From Alphaproteobacteria bacterium (lineage in GTDB: Bacteria > Pseudomonadota > Alphaproteobacteria > ATCC43930 > CGMCC-115725), in assembly GCA_030042035.1 (NCBI GenBank), contig JASIAN010000290.1, forward strand, positions 1-38,792: a stretch of DNA of 38,792 nucleotides. Reading direction: 5' to 3'. Below the pieces are notes generated by a model, which was given only the letters and a program-made list of their open reading frames with translations, did not search any database and was not told the origin of the DNA. Shown here piece after piece: positions 34,379 through 38,792 of the stretch. The position numbers and the translations under genes are program-made. The stretch's first letter is position 1. Each line of letters starts with the position of its first letter.

Positions 34379-35530
34379 ATGAAGGTCGGGATCGCGCTCA
34401 ACATGCTGTGCCAGCCGGGCCGCTCGGACGCCTCGGTCGTCGGCGAGCATCTGGCATTGGGCGACCTCGCCGAGCCGCTCGGCTTCGATTCGCTGTTTGC
34501 GCTCGAACACCATTTCACCGGCTATGCGATGTCGCCCGCGCCGACAGAGCTCCTCGCCTATTTCGCCGGCCGCACCCGCCGCATCCATCTCGGCACCGCG
34601 GTCATCGTCTTGCCGTGGCACGATCCGGTGCGGGTTGCCGAACAGATCGCGCTGTTGGATGTATTGTGCGGCGGGCGGTGCCTCTTCGGCTTTGGCCGCG
34701 GCGCCGCCAGCGTCGAGTACGAGGGCTTCCGTATTCCGATGGGCGAGGCACGGCCGCGCTTTGTCGAGGTGGCAAAGATCATCGTTGCGGCCCTCGCGAG
34801 CGACAGCTTCGACTATGACGGCGAGTTCTTTCACATCCCGCGCACGGCGATCCGGCCGCGGCCGATCTCGCATCCCGAGCGACGCTTTTATGCCTCGGCG
34901 GTCAGCCCTGATTCGGCCGAGATCATGGCTCGGCTCGGCTTCGGCGTGTTGATGGTCATGCAGAACGAATGGCCGAAAGCGGCGGAAAGCATCATGGAAT
35001 ACCGCCGCATCGCGACCGCCGCCGGGCACCGGCCGCGGCCGCCCATTATCCTGACCAATGTGTGCTGCGCCGACAGCCGCAGCGAGGCGCACGACCGCGC
35101 CGTCCGCTATCTCGGCGAGAAATGGCAGTCGATCGACGACCACTACCATTTCTCCGACGGCCATCTCGCGACGGTCAAAGGCTACGAGAGCTACGGCAAG
35201 ATGGCCAAGACCTACGCCAAGATCAGCGACAGCGCCGAGCAGCGGCAGAAGGCGACCGATTTTTATGTGAAGATCCAAATCGTCGGGACGCCGCGTGATT
35301 GCCTCGAACAGATCGGCGAATTGCAGCGATTGACGGGCCTCGACCATCTCGTCACCGAATTCTCGTTTGGCGCGATGCCGCACAACGAGGCCGAAGTCAA
35401 CATGCGCCTGTTCGCCGACCGCGTACTGCCGATCCTGCAGCGCGACCCGGCCTTTGCCGGCGGCGGTGCGCCCGATCTCGCGCCGCGCCCGCCAGAGGCG
35501 GTGCGGGAGAATCTGTTCGCCCCGGCATAA
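34379..35530 (+). CDS. Luciferase-like (LLM) flavin-dependent monooxygenase 2
   Basis: A 383-residue LLM-class enzyme, only distantly related to the one at 27283. The barrel shows PLGFDSLFALEHHFTGY, IHLGTAVIVLPWHDPVRVAEQIALLDVL, RCLFGFGRGAASVEYEGF and SFDYDGEFFHIP, then a long C-terminal segment with IVGTPRDCLEQIGEL and VTEFSFGAMP. The start is the ATG at 34379 with GGAGGG six bases upstream. Together with the TauD-type dioxygenase upstream it makes a two-oxygenase unit, consistent with breakdown of a carbon-sulfur or C-N containing compound. A flavin reductase is not in the window and must be supplied elsewhere. Confidence 0.88.
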   Translation: MKVGIALNMLCQPGRSDASVVGEHLALGDLAEPLGFDSLFALEHHFTGYAMSPAPTELLAYFAGRTRRIHLGTAVIVLPWHDPVRVAEQIALLDVLCGGRCLFGFGRGAASVEYEGFRIPMGEARPRFVEVAKIIVAALASDSFDYDGEFFHIPRTAIRPRPISHPERRFYASAVSPDSAEIMARLGFGVLMVMQNEWPKAAESIMEYRRIATAAGHRPRPPIILTNVCCADSRSEAHDRAVRYLGEKWQSIDDHYHFSDGHLATVKGYESYGKMAKTYAKISDSAEQRQKATDFYVKIQIVGTPRDCLEQIGELQRLTGLDHLVTEFSFGAMPHNEAEVNMRLFADRVLPILQRDPAFAGGGAPDLAPRPPEAVRENLFAPA

Positions 35531-35549
35531 AGGATGCTGGCGGCCGGCG

Positions 35550-35690
35550 CCCCCTCACGCTGTCCCTCTCCCCGTTTACGGGGAGAGGGAACCGTGTTGG
35601 AAGCACACGAAAACCGGTTGATCGCGTTGCTGTGGCGGCGCCGCAATTCTCCCTCGCCCCGCGCAGCGGGGAGAGGGCCGGGGTGAGGGG
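35550..35690. repeat. Pair of inverted palindromic repeats
   Basis: Two copies of the CCCTCTCCCC-type repeat face each other. The first (35550-35590) has a long perfect stem at 35564-35589, with arms CCCTCTCCCCGT and ACGGGGAGAGGG. The second (35649-35690) contains GCCCCGC-GCA-GCGGGGA and ends GGCCGGGGTGAGGGG. They lie between the LLM gene and the hydrolase. There is no T-run, so they are not classic terminators, though such structures can stabilise 3' ends. The second copy supplies the apparent GTG start of the next gene. Confidence 0.7.
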
Positions 35691-36474
35691 CAATGGCGCC
35701 GGCGAGGCGTTTCTCGCCGATACGCCGGTGTTGCGCGGCCACGCCGGCACGCAGCCGGATTTGTACCTCGCTTGGAACGCAGCGGCGCGCGCCGCTGCCG
35801 TCATCGATGTCGTTGTGCATCTGCACGGGTTTTCGCAGCAAGGCGGTGCGATGCCGCTCGCCGAAAAGGTCGGGAAGAGCGGCCTCACCCTCGCCGGTCG
35901 CGCGCGCCCGACGCTGGCGCTGATGCCGCGCGGCAACTGGATCCGTCATACCTGGTACGATTTTCCGGCACTCTTCGACGGCGGCCTCGACCGTCTCGTC
36001 GAGTACGCCGTCGCGCATTTCGGCGACGGCCGCGGCCTCGCGGTCGATCGGCTGATCGTGACGGCACATTCCGGCGGCGGCATGGCGGCGATCGACGCCG
36101 TTGCCGGCGCCGGCCGGCCGCCCGATGAGGTGCACATCTTCGATGGGCTTTACGGCCGCGACCCGGCGCAGGGCGACCCGCTCGGCGGCATCGACATCAT
36201 GGATCGCTGGCTCGCGGCGCGCCTTACTGCCGAGCCGGCGCGCCCCGGCGCGCTGCGCGTCGTCTATATCGAGCGGCAGACCGGTGAGTTCTCTCGCGCG
36301 GTCGAGTGCCGCATCGCGGCGCGCCTCGCGGCGCTCGAACCCGGCCTCGCGGCTGCCATTGCGCCGCGCTACCGGGTCGAGCGGTCGGGCGTGCCGCATG
36401 CCTATGTCGCGGCGGTGTGCGGTCCGGTGCTGCTCGCCGATCCCTCCGCCGATATCGACTGGTCGCAGGTGTGA
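35683..36474 (+). CDS. Predicted alpha/beta hydrolase
   Basis: A 263-residue protein with alpha/beta-hydrolase features: an early [13 protein letters not shown] (oxyanion-type HG), the nucleophile elbow [11 protein letters not shown] with Ser130 (Ala instead of the usual first Gly), an acidic FDGLYGRD segment and a late His in GVPHAYVA. No signal peptide is seen, and the substrate is unknown. There is no in-frame ATG near the domain start. The best choice is the GTG at 35683 with GGGAGAG upstream, and both lie inside a palindromic repeat. The frame continues far upstream, but that part reads through repeats and the previous gene. The stop overlaps the rsmA start (GTGA). Confidence 0.7.
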   Translation: MRGNGAGEAFLADTPVLRGHAGTQPDLYLAWNAAARAAAVIDVVVHLHGFSQQGGAMPLAEKVGKSGLTLAGRARPTLALMPRGNWIRHTWYDFPALFDGGLDRLVEYAVAHFGDGRGLAVDRLIVTAHSGGGMAAIDAVAGAGRPPDEVHIFDGLYGRDPAQGDPLGGIDIMDRWLAARLTAEPARPGALRVVYIERQTGEFSRAVECRIAARLAALEPGLAAAIAPRYRVERSGVPHAYVAAVCGPVLLADPSADIDWSQV

Positions 36475-37316
36475 GCACCGCGGCGCCAGAGCTGCCGCCG
36501 CTGCGCGAGGTCATCGCCCGGTACGGCATCGCGGCGAAGAAGAGCCTCGGGCAGAATTTCATCCTCGATCAGAACCTCGTGCGGCGCATCGCGCGCGCCG
36601 CCGCGCCGCTCGCCGGCCATGACGCGATCGAGATCGGCGCCGGCCCCGGCGGGTTGACGCGGGCGCTGCTCGGCGAAGGGGCGCGGCGGGTCGTCGCGAT
36701 CGAGCGCGACCCGCGCGCTCTCGCCGCGCTTGCCGAACTGGCGGCGCACTATCCCGGCCGGCTCACTGTCGTCGCTGGCGATGCGCTGGCGCTCGACCCG
36801 GCCGAGCTGACCGCGCCGCCGCGCGTCATCGTCGCCAATTTGCCCTACAACATCGCGACCGCACTCCTGTTGCGCTGGCTCGACCGCATCACGGCGTATG
36901 AGCGGCTGGTGCTGATGTTCCAGCGCGAGGTCGCGCTGCGGCTCATCGCGGCGCCGCGCGAGGCTGCCTACGGCCGGCTGTCGGTGCTCGTGCAGTGGCT
37001 GTGCGAGGTCAGGATCCTATTCGATGTGGCGCCGTCCGCCTTTGTGCCGCGGCCGAAGGTGACGTCCAGCATCGTGCTGCTGCAGCCGCGCGCCGAGCCG
37101 CTGGCGCCGGCGTCGAAGGCGATGCTGGAGCGGGTGACCGCGGCGGCCTTCGGGCAGCGCCGCAAGATGCTGCGCACGAGCCTAAAGACGCTGGGCCTCG
37201 CCGTCGCGCCGCTGCTCGCCGCCGCCGGCATCGCGCCGACCGCGCGCGCCGAGGAACTGCCGGTCGCCGCCTTCTGCGCGCTGGCCCGCGCCGCCGCGGC
37301 CATCGAGCGCGGGTAA
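36471..37316 (+). CDS. rsmA: 16S rRNA adenine dimethyltransferase
   Basis: A 281-residue KsgA enzyme that dimethylates two adjacent adenines near the 3' end of 16S rRNA during small-subunit maturation. [11 protein letters not shown] at the N-terminus, the SAM motif [12 protein letters not shown], the catalytic [11 protein letters not shown] and the C-terminal [11 protein letters not shown] with [13 protein letters not shown] are all diagnostic. The start is a GTG at 36471 that overlaps the hydrolase stop (GTGA), so the two genes are translationally coupled. In many alphaproteobacteria this gene follows pdxA instead, so the neighbourhood is different here. The stop is 14 bases from the convergent lipoprotein gene. 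Confidence 0.96.
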   Translation: MSTAAPELPPLREVIARYGIAAKKSLGQNFILDQNLVRRIARAAAPLAGHDAIEIGAGPGGLTRALLGEGARRVVAIERDPRALAALAELAAHYPGRLTVVAGDALALDPAELTAPPRVIVANLPYNIATALLLRWLDRITAYERLVLMFQREVALRLIAAPREAAYGRLSVLVQWLCEVRILFDVAPSAFVPRPKVTSSIVLLQPRAEPLAPASKAMLERVTAAAFGQRRKMLRTSLKTLGLAVAPLLAAAGIAPTARAEELPVAAFCALARAAAAIERG

Positions 37317-37330
37317 TCCCCGTGGCTTCC

Positions 37331-38038
37331 TCAGTTGAGGTTGTGCGTGACGAGCAGGTCAGTGGCGTCGAAATAACCGGTCCACGGGTAGCCCATCCAC
37401 ACCGTGACGCCGTCGAACTGCTGCGCCAGCGGCTGAAACGGCGAGAGGATCGTGTAGTCGGTCGAGCCCGACGCACCGCTCCCGATTAGCGCGATGTGCG
37501 CCGTCGCCGGCGAGGCCGCGGTGTTCAATGTCACAATCACGTCGAATGGTTGATTGCGCGGAAACGTGCCGAATTTGGTGGCATCGTTATCGTCGAGGCG
37601 GATCATGTTGTCGGTGGTGAAGTCGAGATGCAGGAAATTCGTCAGATCGCCCGGCTGCAGCCCGACCGGATCGAACGAGATCGTCGCGAGACCGCTGCCG
37701 GAGGGCATGAACATCGCGCACAGAAACGTGTATTGGCCGGGACCGCGAAATGCCGACAAAGTTCCCAGCATGCCGGCGATCTGCACCTTATTGTTCGCGC
37801 GGCCGATCTGCACCCATCTGGTGGTGGTTGGGTCGACTCCGGCGGCGACGACAACGCTGCCGGGCGGGCCGAACACCCCGGCGGTCCCGACCGGCTGGGC
37901 GGGAGCCGGCGGCTGCCCCGGCGGCGTCGCGTTGAAGTTCGTTTCAAATAGCGTTTCCGCGTTGCAGCCGGCCAGCAACGTCAGGCTGATAGCCAGCAGC
38001 GAGCGGCGGATCGTCTGTGCTAGGCGGGCGGTCGGCAT
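37331..38038 (-). CDS. Predicted lipoprotein of unknown function
   Basis: A 235-residue exported protein with signal peptide and lipobox LLAGC (Cys at residue 25), followed by a proline/alanine-rich linker (PPGQPPAPAQPVG). The rest is beta-rich, with segments such as GQYTFLCAMFMPSG, NFLHLDFTTDNMIRLDD, PFDVIVTLN and FDGVTVWMGYPWTGYFDATDLLV. This resembles a jelly-roll/concanavalin-like sheet, but I do not recognise a named family. The start is the ATG at 38038-38036 with GAGGGAG about six bases upstream; the longer frame upstream is arginine-rich and unlikely. It is convergent with rsmA and divergent from the MmgE/PrpD gene across 137 bases. Confidence 0.8.
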   Translation of the reverse strand: MPTARLAQTIRRSLLAISLTLLAGCNAETLFETNFNATPPGQPPAPAQPVGTAGVFGPPGSVVVAAGVDPTTTRWVQIGRANNKVQIAGMLGTLSAFRGPGQYTFLCAMFMPSGSGLATISFDPVGLQPGDLTNFLHLDFTTDNMIRLDDNDATKFGTFPRNQPFDVIVTLNTAASPATAHIALIGSGASGSTDYTILSPFQPLAQQFDGVTVWMGYPWTGYFDATDLLVTHNLN

Positions 38039-38175
38039 GATCGATCTCCCTCTTCGCGATTTTGGTATTGAACTTCTTTTACCACGGGGTGCTTCCACCC
38101 GTACCGGCGATCGTGTTGAATGCCGGCAAGCTCGCAGCGCCGGAGCCGCTGCGTGTCGGCACAATGGAGGGCGCA

Positions 38176-38792
38176 ATGCCGCTGACCCAGGACCTCGGCC
38201 GGTTTGTCGCCGGCCTCAGCTTTGAGAATGTGCCGCCGGAGGCGGTCGCGGTTGCCCGCACCGGCTTTATCGACACGATCGCGACGATGATCGCCGGCGC
38301 CCATGACCCGGCCCCGCAACTCTTGCGCCGCGGCCTCGCGCCCGCCCAAGGCCCCGCGAGCCTCTATTTCTCCGGCGACAGCGCGCCGGCACCGGAGGCG
38401 GCGTGGATCAACGGCACCGCCGGCCACGCGCTCGATTACGACGATGTCGGCTGCCGCGGCCACGTCTCGACCGTGCTGGTGCCGGCGATCATTGCCGAGG
38501 CGGAGACGCTCGGGCTCGGCGGCCGCGGCATGCTGGCGGCCTATGTCGCCGGCTATGAGACGTGGGCCGAGCTCTCCGAGCGCGACCCCGGCCATCATCA
38601 CGTCAAGGGCTGGCACCCAACCGGCATTTTCGGCGCGATCGGCGCTGCCGCGGCGTGCGCCAAGCTGCGCCGGCTCGGCGCCCAAGAGGCGACAATGGCG
38701 CTGGCGCTGGCGGCCTCGCAGGCCGGCGGCATCATGGCCAATTTCGGCACGATGACAAAGCCGTTCCATGCCGGCCGCGCGGCCCATGCCGG
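38176..38792 (+). CDS. MmgE/PrpD family protein, partial
   Basis: The first 205 residues of a gene that runs off the right edge. The all-helical MmgE/PrpD N-terminal domain is clear: TGFIDTIATMIAG, then AAWINGTAGHALDYDDV, GHVSTVLVPAIIAEAE and YVAGYETWAELSE, followed by GWHPTGIFGAIGAAAA and FGTMTKPFHAGRAAHAG. Family members are 2-methylcitrate dehydratases, cis-aconitate decarboxylases and uncharacterised dehydratases of about 450 residues. The ATG at 38176 has GGAGG five bases upstream; an ATG 12 bases earlier is the less likely alternative. It fits the catabolic flavour of the region, but the substrate is unknown. Confidence 0.9.
   Translation, partial: MPLTQDLGRFVAGLSFENVPPEAVAVARTGFIDTIATMIAGAHDPAPQLLRRGLAPAQGPASLYFSGDSAPAPEAAWINGTAGHALDYDDVGCRGHVSTVLVPAIIAEAETLGLGGRGMLAAYVAGYETWAELSERDPGHHHVKGWHPTGIFGAIGAAAACAKLRRLGAQEATMALALAASQAGGIMANFGTMTKPFHAGRAAHA

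Noticed and set aside
35564-35589. Rho-independent terminator after the second LLM gene
   Set aside because: The stem is strong but no T-run follows, and the sequence belongs to a dispersed palindromic repeat with an inverted second copy nearby.

Overview
The window is a G+C-rich, densely coded bacterial chromosome segment. It most resembles an alphaproteobacterium, and a Rhodospirillales-like lineage is my best guess. The support is the metX-metW pair, the chorismate mutase-hisC-tyrC run, short intergenic spaces filled with palindromic repeats of a type common in alphaproteobacteria, and frequent GTG/TTG starts. There are no rRNA or tRNA genes, CRISPR arrays or recognisable transposases. Both ends cut genes: a phosphotransferase-family gene at base 1 and a MmgE/PrpD gene at the right end.

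Layout. 1-3672 (minus) reads from a WbpM/CapD-type nucleotide-sugar dehydratase through a DUF3108 protein and a tiny lipoprotein to an APH-fold phosphotransferase. 3784-4968 (plus) is a cyclic-nucleotide-gated K+ channel of the MloK1 type. 4988-6585 (minus) holds a DUF1330 protein and glutaryl-CoA dehydrogenase. 6756-9665 (minus) is an aromatic amino acid cluster of chorismate mutase with a reduced P-protein tail, HisC-type aminotransferase and prephenate dehydrogenase. 9800-12503 (plus) is metX-metW followed by a translationally coupled calcineurin-like phosphoesterase. 12511-16556 (minus) has an MHS-family transporter, two methyltransferases and gshB.

16850-26413 (plus) is a complete tripartite efflux operon: MdtA-like adaptor, two RND permeases and a NodT-type outer membrane factor. 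The second permease carries about 107 extra low-complexity residues in its TolC-facing docking domain. gluQRS follows. 27283-35530 looks catabolic: two luciferase-like flavin oxidoreductases, two tandem AAHS-family transporters, a D-threonine/hydroxyaspartate aldolase-like enzyme and a TauD-type dioxygenase. The final part holds an alpha/beta hydrolase coupled to rsmA, a lipoprotein and the start of a MmgE/PrpD gene.

The most unusual structure is at 32418-33362. The last 57 bases of the aldolase-like gene are repeated (56 of 57 identical) about 0.9 kb downstream. Between the copies lies an island of visibly lower G+C with two small unfamiliar genes: a two-helix membrane protein and a 100-residue protein whose sequence pattern resembles the SinR/Cas2-like ferredoxin fold. 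It looks like a minimal gene cassette inserted at the 3' end of a host gene, with no integrase of its own in view.
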